From the NCBI RefSeq assembly GCF_001949145.1, contig NW_019091362.1:6257727-6321726 (forward strand): a stretch of DNA of 64,000 nucleotides. Direction: 5' to 3'. Below, piece after piece: positions 38,997 through 51,540 of the stretch. The notes beneath the pieces are model-generated. The model had not been told where the DNA came from. It saw nothing but the letters and a program-made list of their open reading frames with translations, and did not search any database. The translations under genes and the position numbers were made by a program. Each line of letters opens with the position of its first letter. Position 1 is the first letter of the stretch. This DNA comes from Acanthaster planci. Its lineage: Eukaryota > Echinodermata > Asteroidea > Valvatida > Acanthasteridae.

Positions 38997-40691
38997 CTGA
39001 CAAAGAACAAGTGTAGCCTCAATGATAGACGCTGCGCTGCAATTAACTGCGTTGCACTGCATGGCAAAGATGTACATGATGCCACTTGAGACTGCTGCAC
39101 TATTGAAGAATTGTATGAAAGCTGCTTAGAATCCCAACGATAGTTTTTATAAGTATGGAGAAAGACTAATGCCTGTTGGAGAAAGGATAACCTTTCATTT
39201 TTCTTCTGATTTTATTTGCCCGTAATTTTTCCAACTTGAAGTTGTTTAGTGAAATTATTTACTGCCTATTCCACACTAGTTGTCTATTTTCAGTTTGCAT
39301 GTTTGGATAAAAATGGAAACACCAACATACTGTGAAGTTGCACACAAAGCAATGACAACATTGGGACAAATTTTACATCCAAAGTAACAGAGCGTCTTTG
39401 TTGCTCACAGTGAATGGAAGAGACGGGTGAGCTGTAGTTGATTTCATGAAGCTTGATAATACGCTTTGCATATATTTCCTGAATTTTTAGTGAGTAAACT
39501 GCAGCACAATGTATGTCATATTTCATGAAAGTTAAATACTGCTTATCATGTTCATACCTGTAAGTTGTGTAACAGATCACAGGTATAACCCACAGGTGGC
39601 ATAAGTTGCAAAATGAGCCAACAAAATATGACTGCTGTAGACAATGGAAATGTTTGTTCCAAAATATTTCCAAAGTATGCAGGATAGAAGAAACTCAAGA
39701 AAAGCGTGTTCTTTGGGAGATAGCTAACCATTGTGAAACTGCACAAAAGGAAGTGTTGAAAACAGAGTGATCATCCCCATTCAAGTTAATTGTTAACAAT
39801 AAAACAAAGCAAGGCTTTTAATTGCCAAGTTCTCAAGAAATCTACCGCATTGCTGTAGTACGACAAATTTGTTGCATGAAAACTTCCGCAAGCCATAATT
39901 AAAGTTTACATGTACACCATGTACTGGTACAATCAGCCCCAGGTGTTTAAAATGGCTGTAAATATTTAAAAACTATTATTCAAGGTATTAATATAAGGTC
40001 CAATATAATCTGCAAACAGGAGGAATAGAGTTTCAACAATCAGTTGCCTTGAAAGTATGGTTTCAAGGTGAATGGCTTTGATGTTCCAACATTACATGTA
40101 GTGTAAAGCACTGCAAGTGGTAGGATAATCAAATTCTATAGCCAAATTCCATGTGCTTCATTCACAAGTATAGGCCTATGCACTTTCTCATCAGCAATGG
40201 ACTAGCAGGTTGGGCCAACTGTCTGATTCTTGCCTCCATAATTATTTAGGGTTCAAAGACAACATTTGCAGGGACCAGTTTATAGCCACTGCCCTTGTTT
40301 CACTTACGTGTACATGTATATTGAACAAATGACGACAATTCAAGGTGGTGTCGTTCATCCCAAAGAGGACACACTGCTTCCTTCTCTCTCATCTCTCATT
40401 TATGCTGGAATCCACAGTGGGAAATACTTATGACTTATGTAAAGGTAGCCCCCCACCAACACACTGCCATGATGGCAAGTCAAGTTGGTGTCATTCCCAA
40501 AGGAAAGACATTGCTAAGTAATAGACATGCCGTGTTTCATTCATTCTCGAACCCTAACATGGTGCACGGCAGAGTTTAGTACTTAGTCTACCGTACATTA
40601 AGATATCCCCACCCCCCAGCTTTGGGGTACATGTACTTGGAAACTAATCCCAACAGTTTTAGGGGGTGGATCGGAGGGCTTATCAACTCAC
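38997..40691. other. Intron sequence, no gene
   Basis: AT-rich intronic DNA immediately downstream (in gene direction) of the firm exon at 40692-40865. No recognisable feature. Confidence 0.5.
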
Positions 40692-40865
40692 GTTCTCAAG
40701 AATATCTTCTGCTTCCACCACAATGGCACTTCTCTCTCGGTCACTCCAGTCAAAAATGAGGTCGTCTATCTTTCTGGAGCGTTGTGGGATCACCTCGCCT
40801 CGGGTGCGAGACTGTCCTCTGGACTCACGGTCACTTTCATACGCCCGATCCATTTGTTGTTGAGT
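40692..40865 (-). CDS. Exon preceding the giant exon (58 codons)
   Basis: A strong acceptor (TTTCTTTCCTGTCGCTTGGACAG) and the donor GAGAAC|GTGAGT bound 174 nt that are open in phase 0 at both ends. The donor phase fits the acceptor phase of the large exon at 23815, giving the junction EDILEN|SLHGIL. The peptide starts TQQQMDRAYESD, is charged and Arg-rich, and ends with a hydrophobic-acidic stretch (KIDDLIFDW, then AIVVEAEDIL) likely to be helical. The ATG at 40853 sits in a favourable context (ACAAATGGA), so translation could begin here if upstream exons are untranslated. The candidate exons upstream would instead extend the frame. The codon-like composition contrasts with the AT-rich flanks. 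Confidence 0.8.
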
Positions 40866-42559
40866 CTGTCCAAGCGACAGGAAAGAAAGACTACCATGAT
40901 AAATTTTTGTAACTTTTATTTCTTTCTTTTGCAGTGACAACATACATGTATCTTTTACGTTTGAAAAATGTCCCAAAAGAGAGTAATTTGGGGGACAACA
41001 GATGCACCTAACTAGTTCTTCATATTAATTATGCAGTTGAATACAGCAACATGTACTTTACTTAGCACATGTAGAACTTTCCAGGTTCCAGTCAGCATTG
41101 CCAGTTTTGTAAATGATTTATTGAAACAATATTTATATTTTTAAATGAAAAATTATGCAATCAGACAAGGAACAAAATGTTACAGATTACATGCAGGTTA
41201 ATGATTCAAATACAAGCAAAAATTGGAGACAAAGAATGTGTACAGACAAATTCTACAAACCAAAGAGACGAAGATCTTTGACTTAACTTCATGATGCCAG
41301 TGATACAGAAAAACATATCCCATGCACACAGCCAAAGTTCTCTTAATGATCCAAATCAGACTTGGGCCCCCTCTTATACGTGTACATGAATATGTAAGTA
41401 CTGTAGCACAGCTGTTACGGTACCTATTATGAAAATAAATCATAAAAAAAATTTGTTTCCTCTGAACCACTTTCTCCCCCTTGTCTATTTTAACAACAAA
41501 ATTGACATTAATGGTTTGGACAATAAACCTGTGAAATTGATGCACACATGGACATGCTGTGTTGTAATTAGAGATATCACATTGACTTCTGAGCAAAATT
41601 TTTAAGCAGTCTTTTAAAATTTACATGTGTGAAGCAGGATATAATTATCTTTACACACTTTTGAGGTTTATTTTCCAGAGTGTTAAGAGTAACAATTATA
41701 TTTTGGTGCATGGCTCCCAAACCACTCGTTGAAAGGAATTATGGAATGGATTTTAGGATCTTTGTGCACAACACTTCGTGTTAATTTATTGCTTTGCACT
41801 TTTTTGCTCGGCCAAACTTGATAATCCTGCAGAAGCAAAATATGTGATGCATGTAACTGCACACTGTAGGGTTCAAGTTTAGGGTGTGTAACAGCCCAGA
41901 AGGCCTTTGTGAACATCATAACCAGTATTTTCCTGACCATGCATGTACCAGTAGCAAGGAGAGGTAGATCAAGTAGTTTGGTCACAGATTTGAACAGGAC
42001 CATGAGGCATCCAAAGGGAATGAAAGCACACAAAACAGTGCTACATCGGCCTTTGATTTGAACCTTTGCAGTCATGTTTGGTAGGTTGTGTTTATCCATT
42101 ATGTGTGTTTACTCTACAGCCTAAAAGTAGATGAAAACATCTTGGCTCTAAGGATACGAGAAGCACAGTTTCCCCTTCTAAGTCATTCAAGCTCCAATCA
42201 CTGCCTACACATACCAAGCATTAGTACCATCCCATTTTGTCACATTTAGACCCGTCCGTTTTGTCACGTTTACATTGTAGACCTGTCATTCACTGACAGT
42301 AGATGCTAAGGCAAGGTAGGAGTTTTTTTTTTTTAGTTTGGGACCTTTTTGTTTTGGATGTGTACACCAAGAAATCTTTGCATCCCTGACATTTACTGAT
42401 AGATTATATAGCCAGATTCAGCCAGTTCTCTTCAGGCAGTTTCAACAAAAATGGCATTGTACACAAGATAGACCGGGCATGGTGTAGCCATGTAGGCCAA
42501 CATCACTTGGGATGTTCGTGCAAAACACAAGTTCACTGTGTACAATATATGTACTTAAA
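40866..42559. other. No gene seen; intron
   Basis: AT-rich sequence. The minus-strand open frames of 130-140 codons here (41198-41596, 41683-42099) have random-looking composition and no plausible splice context. Confidence 0.45.
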
Positions 42560-43173
42560 CCCTACTAAAAATGGCCAATTCAAACCAATTAATTTTTGAA
42601 TTGGATTTAATTGGAATGAATTGGGTCCAATTGGCAATCAATTGGTGCTCAATTGGTTTCAGTTGGTATGTTTTCTCTCCCATTTGTTTTCTCACATCAA
42701 GTGGAGATTTCAAATGGGACGCAGTTGGTTTCAATTGGATTTTTGTCTTGGCTGTTTATTTTGCCTAATCAATTGGAATTTCAAATGGGAATCAAATGGT
42801 TCCAATTGGTATGCTTTCTCTGTTTTCCTCGATCAATTAGAAATTTCAAATGGGACGTGACAGGTTCCAATTGGTTTGCTTTCAGCTTGTTTCCCCCACC
42901 AAATGGATTTTTCAAATGGGACTCAATCGGTTTGAATTGGTTTTGAAAATGGTTTCAATTGGTTTGAAATGGCCCAACTGAGAAAAGGTCCGAACTTACT
43001 ATTCAAACCAATTGAACCCAATTGGATTCCAATTGATTCCAAGCAAAAGCAATTGGGTTTGGAATTGGTTATTGAATTGGTAAGTGAATTGGATCCAGTT
43101 GGTATGTGAATTGGATCCAATGGGTAAGTGAATTGGTCTCAATAGGTAAATGAATTGGACATTTTCAGTAGGG
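42560..43173. mobile_element. Element of AATTGG repeats with terminal inverted repeats
   Basis: The left end (42560-42582, starting CCCTACTAAAAATG) and right end (43151-43173, ending CATTTTCAGTAGGG) are inverted repeats matching at 21 of 23 positions. The interior carries about 20 copies of AATTGG plus many TCAAATGGG and GGTTTCAATTGG variants, mostly in one orientation on the left two thirds and mixed further right. There is no transposase. I could not identify a clear target duplication (AA or TAA at most). The best reading is a MITE whose interior is a degenerate satellite. The open frames through it (Phe/Gln/Leu/Trp-rich) are repeat artefacts. Confidence 0.65.
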
Positions 43174-44974
43174 AAGTAACACAAAATGTGAAGTGCCCAG
43201 AAATATACATAGTTATTGCATATACCATACTTTTTGCATTGGGTTTGGATGTGAGGGTAAGTGCCAAATTAGCCTCAACTCAGGCAGAATGGAAGATAAG
43301 CTTTAGTCGCAGCACGTACCACTATTTATCACAGAACTTGGACAAAAATCCAATAGTTTTGCTATATGAGACAAGCCATCCCTTTTTGTCAAATTTGATA
43401 CAGCATTATTTAAGTGGCCGTTACTGGTACACTTATTTTATTGACAATCATACATGTACATGTTCCTAGCATAAATGTGAGAGCCAGGAACCTAAATGAC
43501 TAGTTTGCTGTTCCTACGGTTCAAAAGGGAATGGTCTCAATCAGGAGACAGCTAACCATGTAAGCACAGAGTAGACAGTCACATTCAAAGATACCTCAGA
43601 ATGACTGGGGTATCAGACCTTTTCTGTTCTACATCCTATCTTCCATCTTTCAATGAGGCTATTTATAGGGAGATTCAAAACCAGTTAAGTGAAACAGCCA
43701 ACTGACAAGTGAATTACATGTACCTACTTCTGTCAGTGGTCTTGCTCAGGAGTGTGAAATGGCTCAACACACCGAGTCCTTTTTCGTTTCTTCCTCCCCC
43801 CCTCCCCTCCCCTTTTTTCACAGATTCACCTGAAACTGAACTCTGACTGACCACGGGCGACTGCATTCCTTTCTTCAAAAGGGGTAAAAATCTGAAGTGT
43901 GTCAGGCCTCACCTCGGAGGGGTGAAAAGTGCACTCTTTTTTTTTGGCACGGTTGAACAGGGAGGTGAACTTCCCACACAAAAAGCACCTCCTTCATGCG
44001 TCCTTGAACAACCATGACACCCAGACAAGCCAGGGCCATATATCCGCTTCCATCCATCAAACTCAGTATTGCTTGACAGCAGACATTCAATATGCAAGGC
44101 GTATTTTTGAAAAAAAAGGGCTTTTAATCTATCCGTTAAGATGATATTCGGTTTTTGGGGAGATTGGAAAGGTCGCAAGCATGCATACATGTACATGTAT
44201 TTCTCTGACATAAAGTACTGGACACAAAAACCTGTCAGACAAACACCTGTTTTGCTATTTCAGCTGAGACCAATCCATTATATGTTTGCGCTCCTCAAAC
44301 AGCTTAAGCTTAACACACTGCTTTCTTTCCACAGTTCTTTTTGGGCTGAAACAGAATGATGGACTGTTGTCATCTTTGTATATTTCCTTGCTTCTAGAAT
44401 TCATTTTAAACAAATAACTTTCTTGGACTAGCATAACTTACAAGACTAGGCTAACAGATTGGGACATCTGACGGTTACTCAGATTCTACAAAGGTTGAAA
44501 TGTGACTGGCATAAGGGAGAATTTACTTCCCTACAACGGCTTCCAAAAATACATCCATTTTTTTATCTCCTAGAAACATCCAACCATCACCCTCATCTCA
44601 AAATCTAACATGACGCTAAGAAATAAAAACTAAAGTAAACCCCAGCCTACATGTTGCATTCCTCAATATATAGGGCCTACTGGTAAATGTCTCTGTCGCT
44701 ACTGGTAACACCAAAAAAGCTGACTTTAAAGCTTAATTAGAGACTTCATGCAGACAGCCCCTTACTGACATATTCAGAGTCAAACATGAATTATACATGT
44801 AGATGATGAGGCTTAACCCCTCCATCTGGTGACACAGAAACGGGATTATTGGCCAACATAGCATCACCATGGATAATACCTGTGACTTTATCGCAGCTTA
44901 TTTTTGCCTCTGTCACGGAATTCGAAAATACCTGGGGGGATAAATCAAGCCAGACAGCATTCAGCTTGAGTTAC
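43174..44974. other. No gene seen; intron
   Basis: AT-rich sequence with a C-rich run at about 43,793-43,813. No protein-like open frame. Confidence 0.45.
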
Positions 44975-45005
44975 CTGAATTGGCTGACTCAAGAGCTTGA
45001 CAATA
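44975..45005 (-). CDS. Candidate 31-nt exon upstream of 40692-40865
   Basis: A very good acceptor (CATTTCTTTTGTATTCTTGTCAG) and the donor TTCAG|GTAACTC bracket 31 nt on the minus strand. Entered in phase 2 it reads IVKLLSQPIQ and leaves phase 0, the phase required by the firm exon at 40865. The phase-2 entry matches the exit of the candidate exon at 47088-47164. A phase 0 to 1 reading is also open, so frame support is partial. Confidence 0.3.
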
Positions 45006-45912
45006 CTGACAAGAATACAAAAGAAATGAAGTGGGTCACTGAGATGAACCCGAACTACTTTGTCCTTAGGCCCAACCAACGAAGAAAAAAAAAATGAAGA
45101 ACGAAAGAAAAGAAAACATATCTTGGGCCTATGCCCTGTAATGGTTTGAATGGCATGTACAGGTACTGTAGTCAGACTAGTAAATTTTTTCAGAAATTTA
45201 AAGGGCCAACCCTAAGATTGTCTTGTTGAAGTTTTTGAAATCTTGAAATGACAGGCAATCTGTGAGTCTACATGATAAAACTGCCAGATATTTCTTTGCA
45301 TGCTTGTGTTGCCTTATAATTCATTGTAAATTAATGTAATATTTGTACTTTTTTATTTGAAGCCAAAGGAATAATTATAACACAAATATGATTTTCCTTC
45401 TTGTATCATACTACATGTGACTTTTGTCAGGAATGGATATCGTTTCTTTTTCTCTTTTGATTTGATTTTGTTTTGTATTTATGGGATCAATCTTTTTGTC
45501 CAATAGGATTCAGTGCTCTAGCGTTTGTGTTATAGGATGCCTGATTGGGTGTAATTATCAGATAAGATTTTGGAGAGCTACTCAAGTGTAATTTACTACT
45601 TACAGGTAGCAAACCTGCAGGGGCATGCATTTATATCGTTATTTGGCTTTCATTCTGGTTTATAATTTATAAATCTACTCATGCTTTGCTTTCCTGTTAA
45701 TTGTGTCTAAATGTAATTTTTTTCCTTTTGTTTCCGTTTTGTAAATTGTTTCCTGACCTGCAGTACTAGTTGCATGAGTATGGGTGAGTCTACTTGCTCT
45801 CCCCCCTCGGTAAAATGTAAATAGCAAAAAAGTGGGAAGAAAGACAAGAAAAGGGGAATTACATGTAGATCAAAAATGAAGCAAGGAAATGAAAATAACA
45901 CATTTAATTGCT

Positions 45913-46077
45913 TGTAATAAGGGCGTCTCACAATAGCGCGCCTTCAAGAGTTTGCAACGCGTGGGCCAATCACAATGTGCAAAATCTGTCAAAAGGGTCG
46001 ACAAATTTCACGCGTTGTGATTGGCCCATGCATTTCAAACTCTTGGAGGCGCACTATTGCGAATCGCCCGTATTACA
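45913..46077. mobile_element. 165-bp MITE with long inverted repeats
   Basis: The left half TGTAATAAGGGCG...CAATAGCGCGCC...AGAGTTTG...GGGCCAATCACA is mirrored by the right half TGTGATTGGCCC...CAAACTCTTGGAGGCGC...CGCCCGTATTACA. Arms of about 65 bp carry a modest number of mismatches around a spacer of about 35 bp. It has no coding capacity. The superfamily is unclear because the outer TGTAATA/TATTACA could be part of the terminal repeat or the target site. Confidence 0.75.
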
Positions 46078-46404
46078 CAGGTACCTTGAAACTGACCTCT
46101 TCCTACCATTCAGGATTTGCTGGTTTGTTGCTGTTCAGTGCTTTGCTCTTCCCCTCCCATGTCCGGCACATCCTGAGCCAAATTGTCCAGGGGGGAAGGG
46201 AGGAGGAAGGCAAACTTGTTGTTAGGAATCAAACAATTTATTAATTTCTGGGGTGTAACTTTCCACGGCCCTGGCGAGGGGGCGCGGCTTCATGTGGGAG
46301 CTTTTGAAGCTTTTGTAAGGAAGGGAAATGAAATGCCTTTCTCTCATTCTTTTCAAAGACAAAAATATGGACTCCTTTTGTGGAGGGGCATGGCCCCTAT
46401 TCAT

Positions 46405-46475
46405 CCCCCCCCTGAGTCACCCTTGTCCCCCTGCCCCCCCCCCCCTTCCCATCTCACCCCCCCCCCCCCCCGGAA
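46405..46475. repeat. Poly-C tract cluster
   Basis: Three long C runs (about 8, 13 and 15 bases) lie within 70 bp, separated by short mixed sequence. The opposite strand could form G-quadruplexes. Length may be unreliable in the assembly. Confidence 0.7.
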
Positions 46476-47087
46476 AAAGAATCCTGCAGACATCCATCCC
46501 TTTACCAGTAGCTTCTCCTGATAAGGATGCTGAATGGAATTACATGTACATGTAAAGTGGACTGGTACATGTATGTGCACATGTACATGTAATACACGAA
46601 CCTGGTAGTCTCCTTGGATGTAAAACAGGAGACCCTCAAAAGGCCTACCTAGCTAGGCTGACTCTAGACGTATTCAAGGAGATGCTAGTCCTGCAGGGCT
46701 CAAGTGCTTGTCTGAACTTGAACGTGCATGATGAGCACTTTGGCAATTGGGGAAGAATATAACACACACGCACCACAACCACCTGCATGCAAACTGGATG
46801 GCCTGACATTGATGGCTTCTAATTCTTTGCGCCAGATTTGTCTTTACCATGCATGCTTGGTGTCGTTCAAGAACCATCAAGATGTAAGCACCAAAGTTGA
46901 AGATTACTGTGACTGGGATCAGTTTGAAAATCCAACCCAATAAGACAAAGTGAAGGATGCACAGATAATTTGCAAGAAAAGAGGAGAATATTTGATAAAT
47001 TTAGAGGCCCCAAACTCTAAAAAGAGACTGGAGCTGTGAAGGACGGCCACAACTGACCTTTGCACCCAAGTACAGTCAAAACCTTAC

Positions 47088-47164
47088 CTTAGCAACCAGC
47101 GCACTTTCTTGTCTTTGTGGAGGGGACAAATCTCACACCTTTGCAGGCTTCGCTTGCTAAGTTC
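47088..47164 (-). CDS. Candidate 77-nt upstream exon
   Basis: The acceptor TTTTCTCTCATCAG and the donor TGCTAAG|GTAAGG bound 77 nt on the minus strand. Only one of three frames is open: phase 0 in, phase 2 out, reading ELSKRSLQRCEICPLHKDKK and then VRWLL. Entry phase matches the candidate exon at 49434-49464, and exit phase matches 44975-45005. Against it, the flanking sequence resembles a common dispersed-repeat end (TACAGTCAAAACCT near 47071). With no ATG it could also be a leader exon; a CCAAT-type box (CACCAATAGG, minus strand) lies nearby at about 47,265. Confidence 0.3.
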
Positions 47165-49433
47165 CTGATGAGAGAAAACTTGCAGCCCAACCAGCTCTGC
47201 AAGCTAGTTCCCGGCCTTTTTTTTCCCCCGAAAGCCTACACCTTAGTATGAGTGGCAGCTTCCTATTGGTGGAGAGTGAGATAAAAGCCCTGAATCAGTG
47301 AACCAGTCACACAATCGACTTCCGTCTGGTTTTGAGAGGAGTCGGGCACCTGGATACATTTACTGAAAAGTCTGACAGGCGTAACCAATTTTTAACAGAC
47401 AATCTGAATTTGTTACTGCACCTTTACAATACTTTGCCATAGATGTGCAGAAGTTCAGGGCCACCAGTGACTAAACTGAAATCCTTGAATTATGGGGTTC
47501 TTGTGGATAAAATTATATCTCATGACTGAAGGACTATGCAGGGCTAAAGGGGTAATTTGGAGGGTTGGCCATAGGATATGTAAGGTACAAACATGAGATT
47601 TGTTTAATATTCAATTCCAGATGTACCAGCTGCAACAAGTATCTATTGTGTGCAATGTGCCCAGGGAAACGAGCTTACAGTGAACCATGCGACGGTGACT
47701 AAAAGCCATTTCGGAGTTTCATAGACGGACCGGAGCAACTTAGAAAAAGTTATTTTTCCACAATCTGACAATACAATGGCAGCAGAATGTAAACTGCCCC
47801 TTTCCTTCTGAATATCCCTGTGCAGGTGAAAATCACTCTCCCATAAATTTGGTCAAAGTAAATTGGACTGAAGTAAGGCAAACTTCAGTAAACTAACTTC
47901 GGGGAAAAAAAGTCCCATTGCAAGTAAATTGTGACTCGTGATCACGTAAAAATCTGTGAAGAAATTCTGCTGTATGGTGACACATACATGTACCATGCCA
48001 TTGCAGTTACCAACTCTAGCAAGCGTACATGTTTACATGTAAATCAAATGATCCAAATGGAAAAGATGCTTTCAGTGCATTAATGGTACACACAATTCTG
48101 AGCTCTACATTGCCGGTCTGGGATCTGTACGCTGTGCACAGTAGTGTACTGGAGAGGTCACACAGTTGGTTGAGCAGAAGTTTGCCTCTGGGTAGGCTGA
48201 CCTGCAAAAGTCAGAAAAGCATCAACCTGATGCAATCTCAAGCCAACACCAGAAAGGCCTCTTTTATGAGGAAAAGTGCAGCACTACCAGTGTACAGGAA
48301 AAAAAAATAGTATGGTAATTAATCACCATAAGGTCACACTTTTAAAACCAGGCAGGATGAGATACTGGCAAGTCTCAAAGTTATCGCTGTTCATTTTAAC
48401 AGTGGCCGGCTTTCAAAACTCTTGGCCCAAAAAAAAAAAATCATGCATGACTGAATTAAAGCCAATATTTTTGGTTTTTTCTATGCCTTATTTAAATCAA
48501 CACAAGTTGTCTTCATTCAAACTCAATCAGGCTGTATCAAATCACAGAATAAGTAGGATTTAGTCTTGCAGATTTTGCCAAAGTCCAAGTATGTGTAGCC
48601 TGAGGACATGTTCAGTTTGAACAAAGGACACTTCTTCAACCTGTAACTCTGTTTTGGCAAATTTTTAACAGCCTTCCACCAACTTGACTACAGTCTGTCC
48701 AAATAATTACAAAATATGCTCATTGAAAGTACATGTACATCGTATAAATTTATGATTAAGCAGAGTAAAAAAATCAAGTTTATCATTCTCAAATGTTACA
48801 TGTCGGCCTACTTGCATAAAGTGTAAGAGGACCGAATAGTTGTCCGTCTGATAATTTTTCCAGGTTCTTTCTATGATCTTGTAAAGTCTTTGCATGTGTC
48901 AGTAAAACAACAAAAATTAAATAAAAACTAAAGAAGTAAGAAATGTAAGGGCCAGTCATTGTCAACTGTATATAAAACCATGTCAAAGAGAAATTTCAAT
49001 GTACATTGTACCGGTATACCGGGTACATCCATTAAATGGGTGTTACACATTGATTGGCCCCACTTGTTTATTGTTCTTGTGCTCGAGCACTCTGTGGTCC
49101 GTCAGGCATTTTGCAAGATAAGCAAGCCAGCTCTGAAATTTTGGTTCTTAAAAACTACCATTTTTTTCCTCACATTAATTAACGCAAATCCTGAAACAAG
49201 TCATTGGAATAAGGGCCAACGTAGACTACAAATACACAGATCTATTCAGTCGGTACAGTTGTAACAATTGCAAATGGTGGCTGTCATCATCAAATGGAAA
49301 CAATGTGATGGGTTTCAGAACCTTTGATCCATGCATAATTGGCCCTCATTCTGTGGTTGGGGTTTGTCAGTCAATCTGCATCATACTGCGTTATCAGTCA
49401 GTTGTGGACATTTAGAATATTTCCCAGACATAC
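47165..49433. other. No gene seen
   Basis: Mixed AT-rich sequence between two candidate exons. No recognisable open frame or repeat. Confidence 0.4.
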
Positions 49434-49464
49434 CTTTACCCTTTCACGAAACAATCTTCCACAA
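49434..49464 (-). CDS. Candidate 31-nt upstream exon
   Basis: GTTGCTTTTTCTTTGGAATTCACAG and GTAAAG|GTATGTCTG bracket 31 nt on the minus strand. Only the frame entered in phase 2 is open; it reads CGRLFRERVK and exits in phase 0 into the candidate exon at 47088-47164. The forced phase agreement with its neighbour is mild support. The exon is very short and has no similarity evidence. Confidence 0.28.
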
Positions 49465-49937
49465 CTGTGAATTCCAAAGAAAAAGCAACTGGCTGATGGC
49501 GAAATTGTTGAAGAGATGACTGATCGTGTGGATAGACCAACCACAGTGACCATATAACAAAGTTATGTTATGCCATGAATTGGTCCTGTTCGGGCTGTCT
49601 TTATTCATTATGTGTTCATTATGAAGTCTGCCATAGAGCTACATTGTGCAGCAACAACTTACAAATCTCATTTACAAATAGCTGGCCAACACCATGTCCA
49701 AGTAGGATAATGTTAATTCCCAAATGGAGAAGTGGCGTTATGCAGTGAGAGAAAATGTTGGTTTCACAGTTAAGACGATGTGCTACACGTCAAAACAATC
49801 ACTGTGCATGCTCAGTCGCTGTGTCAATAAAATAGCAATTTAAGCATGCACATCTGGGACTGGTCGGTAAATCCCTGTATGTACTGTCCATTCAGAGTCC
49901 TCTGAGAGCTAAAAGTAATTCAACTTATTATTTTGAT

Positions 49938-51540
49938 TATCAGCAAGTTCAAGCAGCAACTCGTGCTATGAAAAACAACTGGTGGTTGAGAAAGGCTGAT
50001 GAGCTGCAAAGCTTCGCAGACACCAACAACACCAAGGCCTCCTATGACTGCCTTTAGATGACCGATGGGCCATTGCAGATAGGTACAACTCTTGTACTGG
50101 GCGCAGACGGTGAACATTTGTCACCTGACGACATTCTGCTTCGGTGGAAAGAACACTTCCAAACACTACTTAATTAATCAGCCATCTTGTGCTGATGAGG
50201 CAGCAATTGACAGAATAAAAGCCCACCCTATGCGCAATGAGCTTGATGTCCCACCGTCCTTAGAGGAACTTGTCAAGGCAGCCAAGAGTGCTGGAAAAGC
50301 CCCTGGTGCAGATGGAATCCCCGCTGAGATATTCAAGAAGGGTGGACCTGTGCTCCAGGCTGCTTTGCTTGACCTCTATACTGCCTGTTGGGAAATGGGT
50401 GAGCTGCCATAGGCTTTCAAAGATGCTACAATTGTCAATATTTTTAAACGTAAAGGTGACCGACCCATTTGCAGAAACCATCGGGGTATCTCACTGTTAT
50501 CTGTTGCCGGTAAAATCCTGGCTAAAATCGTCCTATCGTGCCTTCATATCATATCTGAAAAAGTGCTCCCAGAAAGTCAGTGCGGCTTCCGCAGCAATCG
50601 GAGCACTGTGGATATGATATTTGCCATCCGTCAGCTCCAGCAGAAGACGCTTGAGCAAAACATGCCACTCTGTGCCATCTTTGAGGATTTCACGAAGGCA
50701 TTCAACACGGTGGGGAGAGACACACTCTGGTGCATCCTTGAGAAGTACGGCTGCCCCCCAAAGCTGCTCGCAATCATTAAGGCCTTTCATACAAAGATGA
50801 GGGCTAGTGTCTCAGTGGCTGGTGCAAGATCCGAGTCCTTTCACGTGATGCATGGAGTCAAGCAAGGCTGTGTGCTTGCACCCACCCTTTTTGCTCTCTT
50901 CTTTACTGCTGTGATTGAAGACGTGCCATCTGACCTCACCACTGGCGTGTACATCCGTACCCGGTCGGACGGTGGCCTTTTTAATCTTTCCCGTCTGCGC
51001 TCTCATCGTGAGACTCTGGTGTGTTGTTTCCGCGATCTTCTTTATGCCGACGACACAGCACTGGTGGCTCACTCACTCATGATCCACTTTGCACAATCAG
51101 CAACAGCTTTTGGACTCTCCATTAACATCAAGAAGACAGAGGTACTGTACCAACCTGCACCTGATTGACCCCCCGTGAAACCTGTCATTTTGTTGGACGG
51201 GAACCCACTGAACACGGTACAATCGTTCAAGTACCTTGCAATTGGCTCCACCATAACTGTGGGAAACACCCTAGATGCTGAGCTTGATGACAGGATAAAA
51301 GCTGCCGCTGCCTCGTTTTCACGTCTGAAAGACCGGCTTTGGAGTCAGCGTGGCATTCAACTCAGCACAAAATGTCGGGTATCCAGGGTTGTGGTATTGA
51401 GTGCATTGCTTTACTCGGCCGAAACCTACACACTCTACAGAAAGCACATAAACAGGCTCTCCGCCGTCCAACTAAGGCAGCATGCATCGCCATGCTCGCT
51501 GTTTTCAGCGGTGCGGTACATACCATTCTGGGAGAAACCT
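49938..51540 (+). pseudogene. Decayed non-LTR retrotransposon reverse transcriptase
   Basis: The translation shows the hallmarks of the Jockey/CR1-type non-LTR reverse transcriptase. These include a thumb-proximal GKAPGADGIPAEIF segment (about 50,294-50,335), an NHRGISLLSVAGKI segment, PESQCGFR followed by the palm Asp motif (FEDFTKAFNTV), GVKQGCVLAPTLF, the catalytic YADD at 51043-51054, and a KKTEVLYQPAPD/LLYSAETYTLYRKH C-terminal part. It is inactive as read. Stops are at 50055-50057 (TAG), 50410-50412 (TAG) and 51166-51168 (TGA). There is a frame change near 50,175 and a small deletion just after YADD. The KAFD Asp is Asn. The endonuclease domain is missing (5' truncated) and similarity ends near 51,540. 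It lies antisense to, and inside a presumed intron of, the minus-strand gene. Confidence 0.92.

Noticed and set aside
41683-42099. 138-codon minus-strand open frame.
   Set aside because: No motif, no splice context, random-like composition in an intron.
42571-42946. Three overlapping plus-strand open frames rich in Phe, Gln, Leu and Trp.
   Set aside because: They are translations of the AATTGG repeat in different frames.
50260-51269. Several minus-strand open frames opposite the reverse transcriptase.
   Set aside because: Shadows of the LINE coding strand.
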